In this document: in pieces, positions 29,928 to 29,933 of the stretch | How positions within the stretch are numbered: the stretch's first letter is position 1 | Layout of the letters: every line of letters starts with the position of its first letter | NCBI GenBank assembly: GCA_964587815.1 | Contig: CAZPMH010000025.1 | Location: forward strand, 1 to 29,933 | From: UBA1672 sp964587815 | GTDB taxonomy: Bacteria; Pseudomonadota; Alphaproteobacteria; Micavibrionales; Micavibrionaceae | Direction: 5' to 3' | DNA: 29,933 bases | The notes under the pieces: model-generated | What the model was told of the DNA's origin: nothing | The model's input: the letters and a program-made list of their open reading frames with translations, nothing else | Databases searched by the model: none | Position numbers and translations under genes: made by a program

Positions 29928-29933
29928 AATAAC

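Overview
The window comes from an alphaproteobacterium. The best evidence is an EcfG-type general stress sigma factor gene (24359-24892) together with seven exact GGAAC-N17-GTT promoters, two near matches, and the stress proteins that usually accompany them (CsbD, PRC-barrel, DUF2383, DUF883/YqjD, UPF0391, PNPOx-like). I cannot name the genus from sequence alone.

Left end (1-3000): a truncated tRNA-Thr, then tRNA-Gln, then two tandem cassette-like units. These are delimited by three families of diverged repeats (A, B and C) and carry accessory genes: a DUF6653-like membrane protein, a VOC/glyoxalase-like protein, an HxlR regulator divergent from a SnoaL-like protein, and the first ~20 codons of a broken short-chain dehydrogenase. 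This looks like an eroding insertion array at the tRNA-Gln 3' end.

Middle left (3100-10000): a membrane-anchored SUMF1/FGE-like protein, an unusual tRNA with anticodon UAU and an enlarged variable region, an exported protein of unknown function, a serralysin-like M10 metallopeptidase without signal peptide, katG and an NADP-type glutamate dehydrogenase. All protein genes from 4105 to 9975 are on the minus strand, with hairpins between several of them.

Middle (10100-17110): a MATE transporter translationally coupled to a YihY/BrkB protein, a convergent ExoD-family gene, then a five-gene plus-strand operon under an EcfG promoter (small protein, MscS channel, MgtC/SapB protein, diacylglycerol-kinase-like lipid kinase, metallophosphoesterase). 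This operon suggests envelope and osmotic stress functions.

Right (17078-27871): a dense general-stress island. Minus-strand units, most headed by their own EcfG-type promoter, encode a PRC-barrel membrane protein plus a DUF2254 gene broken by a one-base frameshift; an exported PRC-barrel protein plus CsbD; a DUF2383 protein; an entericidin-like lipoprotein with two very small membrane proteins; a holin-like/YqjD pair; a PNPOx-family stress protein; and a UPF0391 protein. The control genes sit in the same island: an OmpR-type response regulator divergent from ecfG, a CHASE3-PAS hybrid histidine kinase convergent with it, and, under its own EcfG promoter, a small acidic protein resembling the N-terminal part of anti-sigma factors. 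PhyR and NepR, the usual partners of EcfG, are not in the window.

Right end (27887-29933): a pirin and a 343-residue protein of uncertain family with a faint TIKI/ChaN/erythromycin-esterase-like look.
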